Positions 44,990 through 55,999 of a DNA stretch of 64,000 nucleotides are shown in pieces. Source of the DNA: Eucommia ulmoides (lineage: Eukaryota > Streptophyta > Magnoliopsida > Garryales > Eucommiaceae); NCBI GenBank assembly GCA_016647705.1, contig CM028338.1, forward strand, positions 17,691,577 to 17,755,576, read 5' to 3'. Below the pieces are notes generated by a model. The model worked only from the letters and a program-made list of their open reading frames with translations. It ran no database searches and was not told the origin of the DNA. Numbering within the stretch: the stretch's first letter is position 1; the number at the start of each line of letters is the position of its first letter. The position numbers and the translations under genes are program-made.

Positions 44990-47820
44990 TTGTCCCATGA
45001 ATGGATAATATGGTCCCAATGGGCTGGTGGCTGGTAGTTGTGGGTATTGACCTCCAGGCTGTATTCTTGATCTAGAAGGCATCTACTGATAATATGATAT
45101 GGATGGTCCTACCCCTAAAGGTCCTGCTACTGAAGGTCTTCCAAATGACTGTTGCCCCCTGAAAGAAGTATGTTGGTTGCCATAATTTAAATGTCGCCAC
45201 TTTTACCGCAAGCGTACGGGTCAAGCTTGAGTATATGGATCTTTCGGTTGGGTATCGTATCCATAGGGATTAGTTGAGATTACTATCGACTACCGCTATT
45301 ATCATAACCTAATTTTATCTAGGCACTTAAAATGGAATATAAAATTAAATACTAATACTAAAATACTAATTTAACTATACTAATTACTAATACGATATAG
45401 TTTAGGGGATGGATTATCTATGGATTAACTTTATTTACTTAAACGCGTTTGATTTCGTTTAGTTTATAATAATGGTGTTCGACCTATTTGACAATCTCGG
45501 TATCTAAAACTCTACCGCCACCTCTCCCGAGTGTAAGACAAGGGAATACACAACTTTGTGTCAATGAAGAAGTCCCCTTCAACGTCTTAACGACCCTAAG
45601 TTGGTGAGTCTTGCACCAACGTCATTGATTGCACACAAAATCTCAGTTTGTAAACTCCCCTGTCACCTCTCCAGAGTGTAAGATAAGGGAATACGTAACT
45701 TTACGTCAATACTGAAGTCCCTCTTAACGTCTTAATGACTCTAAGTCACGTGACTCTTGGCCTAACGTCATTAATTTCATGCATTGTATTTACCCTAGTC
45801 CGAATCCGAGGTTACCTCTTCCAAGCGTCAAACCCCGTATTCTCAATATATCTAAACTAGCGTATAATCATTAAAATATAATAAACACATTCAAACATTG
45901 AAGAACAATCATTAAAGAAACACAACTCAACCAAAACGACATTTTTATAAATAATATTCATCCCTAAGATAATCCACATTTAGCCTATGGCCATACCCGT
46001 TTATACAATTGAAACTAGGCTAAACATGCTCAAACAATTATCTAAGTTAAGAAATAAAAGGAAAAACGGATGAACTTAGCTGATATTCGAAGATTAGCCG
46101 CTAACATCGTCCACCGATCGATTCTCTTTCTCCGCGTGGTAATCTTCTCCTTCGGAATTGTTGGAGCACTCCCCATACTCTCTTTATATTCTAAACTAAG
46201 CCCTAAGGGCTCTAATGACCGGGGGGTATCTCAAAGGAGAGGAGAGGAAAAGGTATTTATTGGGAAAATATCTCAAAAAATATCTAAATCTGTGCAGAGG
46301 TCACCGTCGCGGCAGTGAGTAGGTCAGTTAGTTGATCGCCTAGGCAGTGAAGACAATGGTGACATCCTACATTTTCACCGCCGCGGTGGTGGATCTCACC
46401 ACTGCGGCGGTGGACATTCAGTAAGATAAGCCATTCTCTGTATTTTTACCACTGCGGCGGTGGGCTTTTTTCAGAAAATTACCGCCTTGCTCGTTTTTTC
46501 CACTGTTCTTCGACCGTTCTTGGTTCGATCTCATTGTTCACGCTCCAATTTTCTATCTTTTTGCCCCACACACCTGATTTATACAAAAAGTACAAAAACT
46601 AATTAAAACATAATAAAATAAATATAAAAACTACTCTAAAATTAACAAAACCAGTTTGGAAATATGTAGATAGATCACACCTATCATATGCCCACTACAC
46701 TGCGGCCGAGCACTGTACTGCTACTGACCACTGAATTACTGTTGAAAATTTGTACTACTGGTTCTGCATAAATAGGAACATTTATTCCATGTTGCTCGTG
46801 ACTCTTCTGAACCCAGCTTCTATCGTAACAGTTAGCCTTTCATATCCGCCTTCAACGGATACCTTCATCTCTGCTATATCGTCAGATATCCCAGACAATA
46901 TAGAATCAAACACCTTAGTGTATTGTTGGAAGTCATCAAATTGATTCTGAAGCATGTCAATTTTCTGATCCGTGCTCAACTTTTCCTCATCTTCTTCTAC
47001 ATCTTCAATCATTCTTTCTCTCTCTCTCTTCTCATCTTTTTCTCACCCATCTATTTCTCTTGAACTCAAACCCCATTAAATTACAACTATTAACATTTAA
47101 CCATCCCAAGGTTATCATGAGAAGTGAATTTTCTTCCGGATCGCTATCAATTTTGAAATGTTTAAAGATTCTTTGAAGCACATCACCATTGAGTAGTACT
47201 TTTGATATTTTCTTCACTTGATATTCCATGCACTCAAACATGATATGAGCCAAATCAAGATTTCTACCATCGACAATCTCATTCAGTAAATACAAATCAA
47301 ACACATTGACGCTCACATGACTCCCTCCTCTAGGTTCAATAGAATGTGTGATTATCGAATGAATAAGACGGTGTTCAAGTGATAATGACCCCGCTCTTCC
47401 ATCAACCAAATTAAATTTATTCGCCATCTCATTTTTCTTGAGATGTCCTAGAACATCTTTCTTTTTCAACTTCAAAAGTCTCATAACATCTTCTATATCC
47501 AATTTAATTTCAACACCTTTAACAAACGAGCTCAACTATCCACTACCAATCGTAAGATTATTGTAGAACATCTTTATCCAATGTAGCATCCACTCATTAC
47601 TTTAGGTAAGAAAGTAGGTCCACACCATCTTCTTGACAAACTTTTCAAGATCAATGTTTTTCTTTTTGAAGCCGGCAAAATCAACGGGTTTAGAGCAAAC
47701 AACCTTTCGACTCTCGGTTTCATTTATGTATTTTTCTTCATCCTCTTTACTTTAAAAGTGTATGGTGTCAAACTTAGGTTTTCCCGAGCATGGTTGTTTT
47801 GTTCTACCTCTAGGCATTTT
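44990..47820 (-). pseudogene. Putative plant transposon protein gene, split by a solo LTR
   Basis: The minus-strand ATG at 47820 opens MPRGRTKQPCSGKPKFDTIHF, followed by an in-frame stop. The register then continues through 'ESRKVVCSKPVDFAGF', 'FVKKMVWTYFLT' (stop), 'EWMLHWIKMFYNNLTIGSG' (stop) and 'FVKGVEIKLDIEDVMRLL'. The open part 47032-47535 reads 'RLIHSIITHSIEPRGGSH', 'LNEIVDGRNLDLAHIMFECM'. This order (W..F......V..FY.NL, then V.G..I......I...L, then I...I.PR) is that of the plant domain annotated as putative plant transposon protein. A likely coiled coil follows (46782-47012, 'IDMLQNQFDDFQQYTKVF'). Beyond the solo LTR at 45174-46686 the frame resumes proline- and glycine-rich ('FRGQQSFGRPSVAGPLG'). 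Three stops and the insertion kill it. Function of this family is unknown. Confidence 0.7.
45174..46686 (-). mobile_element. Athila/TR-GAG-type solo LTR (1,513 bp)
   Basis: + strand TGGTTGCCATAATTTAAATG to CACACCTATCA, flanked by tatgt (45169-45173) and tatgc (46687-46691), a one-mismatch duplication. It contains a partial internal repeat (the 'cacctctccagagtgtaagata' block occurs twice, 45526-45545 and 45665-45690, a pattern also present in the copies at 35160-35520 and 55280-55640) and palindromes such as 'caccgccgcggtggtgg' near 46376. It splits the transposon-protein pseudogene. Confidence 0.88.
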
Positions 47821-48399
47821 CTATCAACAATGATTTTCAACAAACAACTTAAGATCCAAAAACCTAAGAGGGTGACGCCTAAATGGTAGATCTAATGAAA
47901 CCCTAAATGAGCTAAGAAAGACCAGCCTTTTAATGAAATTCTTGCTTCCAAATGATAGATTCGAGCCCACAATCTTCTAATCCAAGTCAACATTTGAAGA
48001 TCTCTTGTATATTTGGAAGGAAATTTCTTAGGTAGTGAAGGATTTTTAGAGAGAGAAAGGAGGAAATCGAAATAGGGGTGAAATGAAGGCTCAAATGGAA
48101 TTTATTCCTGTAATAGTCGGTTGACCGACTGTTTTAGGTCGATTGACCCACCAGAGCAGAGTCTACATTTTGCGGGCTTTATTTCTGTCAGTTAACCAAC
48201 AAGACAGTTTTGTCCTTAAGGGTTACTTTGTCTTATTTGATCTATTTAGCTCAATTGTTATCCCTTATGTTTTATCCACAAATATTATTTAAAGTATTTT
48301 CACACACACACTCTCACAGATGTCATAATTAAACTAATTTAATATGAGGCATCAGTCTCCCTAACAAAATTAACATATTTGAATTTCAAAAAATCTAAC
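47821..48399. other. Internal spacer of the copia-like element
   Basis: Between the gag remnant and the transposon-protein gene. A 'gtcggttgaccgactg' palindrome lies near 48116-48132, like the GTCGAC repeats of the LTR. No coding content recognised. Confidence 0.45.
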
Positions 48400-49730
48400 A
48401 TACTTGGTTCGCCCTTGGGAGCAATTGATGCGTGTACCTTTGGTGGATTTTTAATTCCAAGCTTGTTGTCCTTTGAATTCATCATTTTTTATTTTGCTTG
48501 ATTTACCATTTTGATTTTTTCTTTATTTGCAGTGACTTTCTTCTGAATTGGTTTAGTAATGATCTTCTTGTCTTTATAAGGTGTTTTGAGTTGTTTTCTC
48601 TCATTTTGCTTTGTCACCACCTTATACGTTATCCTTTTCTGATATTGGTTTCTTTCCATTCTTTGAGGATAAGTATCAATTGATTTCATTTACTGAACTC
48701 CCTACTTTTTGAACTTTCCATTTTGCATATTTTGATTCATCCTTTTTGGTGTATTGAATCTAGAATCCCTTCTTAGCATGTAATATTCATTGTACCTTCT
48801 TGATTGATCAAATATCCTACTTGTACTTGCATAAAAAAATTCTCTCCTTGGTATCCAGTTGTTTCAAGATCCGATGAGATAACCATGCAGCAAATAACAT
48901 ATTTTCTCAAGGTGACCATACTTCCCACAATAAAAACATCTATCATTGTTAGCACGTTTCTTCGGATAATCATTATTTTGTACGAGAGCACGATATTGAG
49001 GGTGATATTGAGGAGCTACTTTAGCAACTATTGGTTTTTCAACAAGTTTAGTTCTCTCAATATCCTTGAATTTATCCACTGCTTCGTTAAGCTCTTTTAA
49101 GTCTTTTCAAGTGATCGCTCCAACAAACTAACGTTCACCTGTAGACTAAAATTTTTCTTATGCATAAATTCAAAATCATTCTTACGAATTTGACAATCAT
49201 TTTCAACGAAATGAATTTTCACACGAGCTCTATCAAGTTCACACCTTGCATTACCCAACTAAATATTCTAGGCTTCATTTAAAGTTTCAATATTTTTTTT
49301 AAATCATTTTCCTGAAAATCATAGATATTATTTTTCAAAACTTCGTTTTCTTCTTCAAGATAATCGATTTTTTCAAGCAACTTACCAATTTCAGATAAAG
49401 CATTTAAAAATTCAGTAGTTTCAAAATACTTGTCCAAATTCTTCTTCTTAAGAGATTTAGTTGTACTAAACTTTTTCTTTTCAAGAATTGCATTCTTTTA
49501 CTCGAGTTTCAAAAAAAAATCCAAAAATATAAGTAAGGGTAATCAGCACCTCAATAGCTTTATCTACAGCCTCATTATCACAAAATTTATCATTCTCACT
49601 AACAGGATCCTGATTATCAGATGAAGTAGGAGAGTCACGATATGAAGACAAGCAAGGGATTCACATACAATAACATTATCAGTGCACTCCATGTGATCAT
49701 GTTTAGTTAAAATGTTAAGCCTAATGAGCT
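48400..49730 (-). pseudogene. Copia-like gag with zinc knuckle (broken)
   Basis: Gag packages the element RNA. In element direction (from 49730 down) the frames show a coiled-coil stretch ('FLNALSEIGKLLEKIDYLEE', 'ENEVLKNNIYDF') at about 49320-49420, then 'ARCELDRARVKIHFVENDCQ' and 'LQVNVSLLERSLEK'. The zinc knuckle CFYCGKYGHLEKIC (CX2CX4HX4C, all four ligands present) is at about 48905-48950. A basic tail follows at 48489-48689 ('KRITYKVVTKQNERKQ'). Frameshifts and stops are frequent. No protease motif follows. Confidence 0.68.
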
Positions 49731-49737
49731 AAAACCA

Positions 49738-49750
49738 GCTCTGATACCAA
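49738..49750 (-). other. Primer-binding site (initiator tRNA-Met)
   Basis: Minus-strand TTGGTATCAGAGC, complementary to the 3' end of plant initiator tRNA-Met, directly follows the LTR end (GGGCTAACA). It identifies the LTR at 49752-50732 as the 5' LTR and fixes the orientation. Confidence 0.9.
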
Positions 49751-49751
49751 T

Positions 49752-50732
49752 TGTTAGCCCAAAGAGCTATCGAAGAAGAGGGTGTTTTGGGTAGTTACAA
49801 AATTTAAACAATAAATATCAAATAATCAATTTTTTTAAATTAATTATTATCTTAGTTATGCAGCGGATATGTGTTTAATACTAAGTGCACACCTAAACAT
49901 AATATAATGAAATAAACAATGTAACATACAACAATATATTCTGGTTCGGTCAAGCTAGTCTTGCTTACGTCCAGTCCCCCGTACTCCATGGAGATTTGCA
50001 ATCTACTAAACTCCTTTGATCCCTTTACTGGGTAGAAACCAAACCCTTACAACGATTCTTTTACAGGTACAAAATCAATATTTATAAATTATTCTTTTCC
50101 CAGGCTAAGGATGAACCCTATCCTTTTACCAAACTAAAGATTAACCTAACACTTCTCTCACTTATTCTTTTCACAAGGAAATATGAACCTTTACAGTTTA
50201 CTCAAAATACAATTCAATTATCGGAAGAATCAAAATCTAATTCTTTTCGAGGGAAAAGAATAACCTAACCTTTTTACAGGACAAAGATCAAACCCTAACA
50301 TTTTTCATAGAAAAAAGATAGAAACCTAGTTACCTTGACTGGAAACCGTCCCAAACGTGTCTAATTCATTTAAACTCATAAATACTAAAAAGGTAATTTT
50401 ATTCCCACAAGTAGCTTCTACCACCTCACAAATATACTCAATTAATATCCCGAATAATTAGTGAGTGATCGATATAATGTGAGGTAAATAAAATCTGATA
50501 GATAAATAATATGGGTAGCACAATTTAAGCACGTAATCAAATAATCAAATAAAAAAAATATTTTCAGGCTTTTAAGTTCAAAACGATTTTCTAAACAATC
50601 TTATACCAAGCAATCAATAAGAAATACAACTTCAAACTAAATAACAAAGCTTGGAAAGATCTCATTGGGAAACACCAAAGATAACAATAGAACAACAATA
50701 GAACTCAAGTCCGTGATGCCAAACCACAAGCG
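49752..50732 (-). repeat. 5' LTR of the copia-like element (proximal ~1 kb)
   Basis: + strand TGTTAGCCCAAAGAGC onward, colinear with 39115-40110 of the 3' LTR. It is cut at 50732 by the LTR of the Tekay-like element. The missing distal part should lie beyond that element, to the right of the window. Confidence 0.85.
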
Positions 50733-51038
50733 TGTAAAGCCTAGTTCCTGCACATGCATATTTTGAATTGCATTTTAGAATATTTAGAAAATAACGGGGT
50801 TCGTTGTGTTATTAAAATTTTACTTTAAAAATTTTAGGGATTATTGTGGTATTTAAAAGTTTAATATTAAAAAGAAAATAGGGGTTAATATGTTAATTTT
50901 AATTTTGACTTTGAAAAGTTTAAGGATTAGTAAGTTATTTAAAATATAATTTTAAAAATTTTAGGATATAATTAATATTTTTTTTATTTCAAGAGGATAA
51001 TTAGTGTAAATAAAATAAATTAAAAAAAAATGTAAGGG

Positions 51039-51077
51039 TAGAATTTGTTTCCTTCCTTAGGAAGGAAACAAATTCTA
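51039..51077. repeat. 39-bp perfect palindrome
   Basis: Two 19-base arms (first arm tagaatttgtttccttcct) are exact reverse complements around a single central base. It can form a cruciform or an RNA hairpin in the LTR. Confidence 0.95.
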
Positions 51078-51156
51078 ACCATGTGGTTAGGATTGTGTCA
51101 AGATGGACACATGTCAACATTAAAAAAAAAAAAAAAGTAAAGGGGGAAGGAAGAGG

Positions 51157-51157
51157 C

Positions 51158-51218
<61 letters not shown>

Positions 51219-51368
51219 GTATACACATATATACATCAACGTTTCTCCAAAAAAAAAACACTCTCAGCAAAAAGAACAAGAATTTCTCTCTCTTTTCTCA
51301 TTTATATATGTGTGTGTGTGTGTGTGCATATTGTTAATCACGTTTAATTTATGGGACTATTTTTATGG

Positions 51369-51446
<78 letters not shown>
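51157..51446. repeat. Opposed TA/TG and CA/TA microsatellites
   Basis: (TA)n at 51157-51181 runs into (TG)n at 51181-51216. A second (TG)n is at 51309-51326, (CA)n at 51370-51397 and (TA)n at 51400-51446. The order TA-TG then CA-TA is an inverted pair separated by about 150 bp. Confidence 0.93.
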
Positions 51447-51452
<6 letters not shown>

Positions 51453-52042
51453 GTCAAAAATATATACGTGGGTTCGAGAAATATAGTGGGTATAGATATA
51501 TCAAACTTGCAAAAAATATAATTTAAAATAAAAATTGTAAATTTTATCAAAACGATAATTTTTAGTATTTCATTGATGAATAATATTTTTAAAAGTTGAT
51601 TAATATTTTTCTGTAACCTAAATTATTAATAGAAAGAAATCTATGATCGTTGTTATAGTAATTTTTGTACAGTTAATATTAACTTAAAAAATTAGGCATT
51701 AAATAATTTCGTATAATCAAAAAATTTAGGAATGGAAAATAGTGCATTTTAGGGTCACGCATTGTATATTAGATTTATTTTGAATAAATTCTTAGTTTAG
51801 GACTTTTATTGTTAGGTTCACAGACGACGCCTACCACGTAGCATTTTGATGATAGTATTTTTAGTAGTATAAAAATCAAGATGAGTATATTGTCTTCTAT
51901 GTAAATTGTCAAATTATATTTTCGTACTAAAATGTGAAGAAAAAAAATTAAAATATATTATTTTATAATGTTATGCAGATCAAGTAAATTTTTAATTGTG
52001 TTAAGTGGTTTTTATTATCCGATTATACCATAGTGTGATCCC

Positions 52043-52140
52043 TACAGGAGGGCATGTCCTGTGGGATATTGTTGGTCCTAACAGGAGGGCATGTCCTGTA
52101 GAATGTTGTAGTGTGACCTGACAGGAGGGCAAGTCCTGCA
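52043..52140 (+). repeat. Three hairpin-forming direct repeats
   Basis: acaggagggcatgtcctgt at about 52045, 52080 and 52119 (third copy acaggagggcaagtcctgc), spaced by about 36-39 bp. ACAGGA pairs with TCCTGT in each unit. Confidence 0.92.
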
Positions 52141-52846
52141 GGTAGTTGATATCTGTTGTTGTTGTTGTTGACGATGATGATTATTATCATGATATGGTTA
52201 TTTATACCACATGTTGGCTCCTATCATTGGAGATATTAAATGACCCTAGCACTGATAGAAACTTTAGATTGCACAATTGTACATGTTACGGTACTGTCGT
52301 AACTCTTGATCGTGAGGTGAAACAATCCTATAGTTATGAGGAAAATATGTGTGCGGCATTTATTATATATCAAAATAATAAAATTGATTGATTTAAATGC
52401 ATTATTTTATTGCAATGATAGCTGTGGAATTTTATTTCGGCTTAGTGTGTAGTTATCTGTTATATTTTGAAAAGTGGTATTTGATAATTGTGCTTGATCC
52501 ATATAAATTATTTTTATATTATGAAGACAGAACACCGATAAAATATTTGGTCCCAGGTACTCCAACTAGAGACATGTCCACTACTGGCACTAGATAGAGT
52601 CAGAAGGTAGTATCATTTTTTGAGGATTTACGGGACTGGTGTGAACCATAAAAGGTTCAGTGTTTTTTGAAGTTTGGGTTGTGGATATATGGGACATGTG
52701 TATGCCTGAATTTTTAAGTTGGTAATTATTTTTGAAAAACAAAATTACATCTGTACATGTTAGTATATTTGTTGGATGATCGGGTAATATCAAGTCGTCA
52801 GACCCGACTTCCGGCATCAGGAACCCAGGGTAGGGTATGACAGTTT

Positions 52847-52858
52847 TTTATACAGAGC
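52847..52858 (+). other. Degenerate Met primer-binding site of the Tekay-like element
   Basis: 'ttatacagagctt' five bases after the LTR end, against the usual TGGTATCAGAGC. The match of ATA.CAGAGC plus its position supports the call; mutations explain the difference. Confidence 0.6.
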
Positions 52859-53048
52859 TTAGGTTGTAGATTCTGTAGATGTGCTAGATTGTCTAGTCAG
52901 TAGTGGACCGTAAGATGGAATGTTAATAGGTTGGCTCGGCACGTGAGTAGTAGTTATTTTATTAGATTAAATAGTACATTTGCATCATGCACTATTATCT
53001 ACATTGTTGGGCCTTTTACTTATTAAACCTCATTTCAGATCTTGACAA

Positions 53049-54135
53049 TGGATCGTGCAAAATGAAAAATAGTGGAAATTCTAGACCCTAGAGAAAAAAG
53101 GATAGGATGCAGGAAAGCTTGGATGGCGTCAAGCGAATTTTATAGGCTGTTGCACAACTAACAGAGTTGCAGACAAAGATGGTGGAATGCTAGAAGGCCC
53201 AGACTGAAACAGCCACTCCTCAGGCTATACTCCTGAAAAGATTCAAGGAATTAGACCCTCTGACTTTTACAGGAACTGCGAGTCTTGCTGATGTTGAAAA
53301 TTGATTGAGAAGCGTAGGGCACGTATTTGAGGCAATGGGTATTACCGATGACAGTCGAGTTTCTCTTTCCATCTTTTAATTGAAAAGGGAAGCCGAACAC
53401 TGGTGGGAATAAATAAAGAGGTTAAATTCAGTTTTAGGACATAAGATTTCTTGGGATCAGTTTGTTACCATATTTAATGAAAAATATTTTCCTGAATCCT
53501 ATCAGTTCGAGATAGAGAAAGAGTTCATATTACTGAAACAAGGGAAGATGTACGTTCTGCAATATGAAATCAAATTTGATGTCCTGTCTCGATTTGCTCC
53601 TAATTTGGTAAAGACTGAAGAAGCAAGATATAAAAGATTCTAGGAAGGACTCGATCTGTAAATATGTTCTAGGTTAACTGGCAGGTGGATCAAAAGTTAT
53701 GTAGAATTGGAAAACACGAAAAAATTAATAGAGAAAGATGTACGGAAAACTACCGAGAAACGTGAACAGTACAAAAAGAGTAGGTTCGAGTCACCTAACA
53801 GATATCCAGGTGGTACCTCTCAGGGAGCTGTACCTTGACCGCCATTTCCTAGGGTCCCAACAATCAATCAATCAGTTAGGAGCCTAGGCCCATGGAAATC
53901 ATATTCTGGGCGACGACAGATCGTACCTGAATAGAATTCAGGTCAACAAGGGCAAGGTAGGAGTCAGACTTATAGCCGTATGCTACCAATGTAGATCACT
54001 GGATCATTTCATTAGAGACTGTCCTATGGCAAGTCCGATATGTTTTCGTTGTCATGAGTTGGGCTACATATCTCTATATTATCCGAAATTTGTTGCTACA
54101 ACTATACCTTCTGCGAGCAATGTGGGTAGTGTTAG
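53049..54135 (+). pseudogene. Tekay-like gag (broken), zinc knuckle intact
   Basis: Gag is the structural protein of the particle. A frame starting near ATG 53049 shows 'LLKRFKELDPLTFTGTAS' at about 53229, 'LSIF*LKREAEHWWE' with the usual WW at 53401, 'ISWDQFVTIFNEKYFPES' at about 53450, 'LLKQGKMYVLQYEIKF' and 'LSRFAPNLV', all in standard gag order. After a frameshift, the zinc knuckle CYQCRSLDHFIRDC (CX2CX4HX4C) is at 53981-54022. A second copy CFRCHELGYISLYY has lost its His and last Cys. Stops are mostly TGG to TGA or CAG to TAG type. The frame is cut at 54136 by an LTR. Confidence 0.8.
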
Positions 54136-55998
54136 TGATAGGTGTGATCTACCTACATATTTCCAAACCGAATTAAGTTGGTTTTCAAGCGTTTATATAG
54201 TATTTTATTATGTTTTAATTAGTTTTTATCTTTTTGTATTAAATCAGGTGTATGAGGCAAAAAAAAAAAAAACTAGAGAGAAAACAATGAGATCGAACCG
54301 AAGGCGAGTCGAAGTTACAGTGGATAAACAAGCAAGGAGACAAAAATATGAAAGAAGCCCACCGCCTAGGCAGTGAAGATGCTGAGAATGACAAAAGGCT
54401 ACTGACAGCCCACCCCCTAGGCGGGAAATTCCTCCGCCTAGGCAGAAACCCCAGTAGAAACATTTCCAAGTCCACCACCTACTTCTTCGCCTAGGCGATT
54501 ACCAAACCTGCAAAGCCGGTACAGGTGTTATAACTTTAAGGCTATTTTGGACTATAATGCAATCCGATTTTGGAAACACTCAAAACATAGAAGTTGTATA
54601 TCTGTTTCTTAGCTTTCTATAGGGTTTTGAATCACCTAAATTGGAGTTTGGATGAAGAAGTTAACATCAAAACAAAATACAAACCTGCAGTTCCTTCGCC
54701 TAGGCAAAAATTCCACCGTCGAGGTAGAAATACGGTAGAAAGTTAACCAACCTACCTGCACCTAAGCGAAAACCCCTAACACAACCTTGATATTTATTAG
54801 ATATTTTGAGATATTTGGGCTATAAATACCATTCCCTCTCCCCTCCTTGTGAACCCCCTGGCCATTTGGGCACCTTTGGCTATATTTAGGCCTAGGTTTA
54901 GGAGTTTTAGTAATGGAGCTCACATCCGGAAGTGGAGAAGGTGGCGAATCGATCGTTGAGCATTTTTAACGGTTTATCTTCGGACGAGGCTAAGTTCTTC
55001 GATTGTGTTTCCTTATTTTTTTTATCTTAGGATCATGTGAGCATGTTTAGCTTGTTATTTCATTGTATATATGGTTATGACCACGAGTTAAATATGGATT
55101 GTATTAGGGATTAACACTATATTTATAAATACGTTGTTTGGATAATTTCGGTGTTTTGTTTTTTATTGTTCTTCATAGTTTGATTGTATTTATCGTATTA
55201 TTCGTTTATCATGTTTAGTTAGATAAATAGAGAATACGGGGTTTTGACAAAACCCGGATTCGGATTTGGGTAAACAAACGCCACTATTCTATAACCCGGT
55301 CGGGAGTTGGATCATGGATAATCGATGGCGTTGGGGTAAGATTCACGCGACCTAGGGTCGTTAAGACGTTGAGGGAGATTTCTTCATTGATTCAAAGTTG
55401 CATTATATCCCTCGTCTTACACTCGGGAGAGGTGGTGAGAGAGTTTTAGAACGGCGATTGTCGATAGGGTAAATACAATGTGACGATCCAATAACCCGAA
55501 AAGGAGTTGGATTGTGTGCAATCAATGACGTTGGGTGAGACTCACATGACCTAGGGTCGTTAAGACGTTGATGGGGACTTCTTCGTTCTCTCGAAGTCAT
55601 GTATTCTCCCGTCTTACACTCGGGAGAGGTGGCGGTGGAATTTATGTACCGAGGTTGTCAAATAGGTTGAACACCGTAAACGTGAGTAAATCGGAATCGA
55701 ACACGTATTTGTAAACACGTTAATCCCTAGGTAATTCTTGACCCTAAAACATATTAGCATATTAGTGTAGTTAATTTAGGTTATATTAGTAATAGTTTAA
55801 TTAATTAATTAATTACATTTGTTTTCCGCCTAGATAAAATTAGGTCACGACAAATGCGGTATTCGATAGTAACGACAGTAATCCCTGTGGATACGATAAC
55901 CCGATCTTAACGATCACACTATACTAAAACTTTAACCTCGTACACTTGCGAGTAGTCATATACTTCAAGGGTGTAAATCCTTGGTGTACGGTTAACCA
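54136..55998 (+). mobile_element. Athila/TR-GAG-type LTR inserted in the Tekay-like element
   Basis: Starts TGATAGGTGTGATCTACC and runs, in + orientation, through 'cccaccgcctaggc', 'ctataaataccattccctc' (TATA candidate), 'gtgagcatgtttagc', two 'gactcac.tgacctagggtcg' blocks, and the end 'tcgtacacttgcgag'. The last bases before host sequence are uncertain (about 55998-56005; 'ggttaacca' is a possible terminus). The left flank is gttag and the right is ambiguous. Host gag and protease resume on either side. Confidence 0.75.
54831..54840 (+). promoter_or_regulatory. Candidate TATA box of the Athila-type LTR
   Basis: 'ggctataaatacc' is followed by CT-rich 'attccctctcccctcc'. The equivalent site at 34711 reads 'gcctataagtacc'. 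Conservation between two copies and the downstream CT-rich start region support a promoter role; this is inference. Confidence 0.5.
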
Positions 55999-55999
55999 T

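Larger units (their letters stand above)
39115..50732 (-). mobile_element. Non-autonomous copia-like LTR element carrying a plant transposon-protein gene
   Basis: Minus-strand order: 5' LTR (cut at 50732 by the Tekay-like element), PBS for initiator tRNA-Met (49738-49750), degenerate gag with a zinc knuckle (48400-49700), a second gene of the 'putative plant transposon protein' type (44990-47820), polypurine tract (minus TCAAAGAGGGAAAGAT, + 42225-42240) and 3' LTR (39115-42224). No reverse transcriptase, RNase H or integrase motif is found, although the space is mostly accounted for. Later insertions are a fold-back MULE in the 3' LTR, a family C solo LTR at 42395 and an Athila-type solo LTR at 45174. 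The element had inserted into the Helitron helicase gene. Confidence 0.72.
50733..52842 (+). repeat. 5' LTR of the Tekay-like element (2,110 bp)
   Basis: TGTAAAGCCTAGTTCCTGC to AGGGTAGGGTATGACA. It interrupts a copia-like LTR on the left and is followed by a primer-binding-site-like sequence. It carries long microsatellites (51157-51446), a perfect 39-bp palindrome (51039-51077) and a triple hairpin repeat (52043-52137). Short open frames within it (for example 52146-52391) have no recognised content. Confidence 0.8.

Noticed and set aside
51083..51486. Open frames across TA/TG/CA runs
   Set aside because: Microsatellite translations (poly-IY, VC, TH) without coding meaning.
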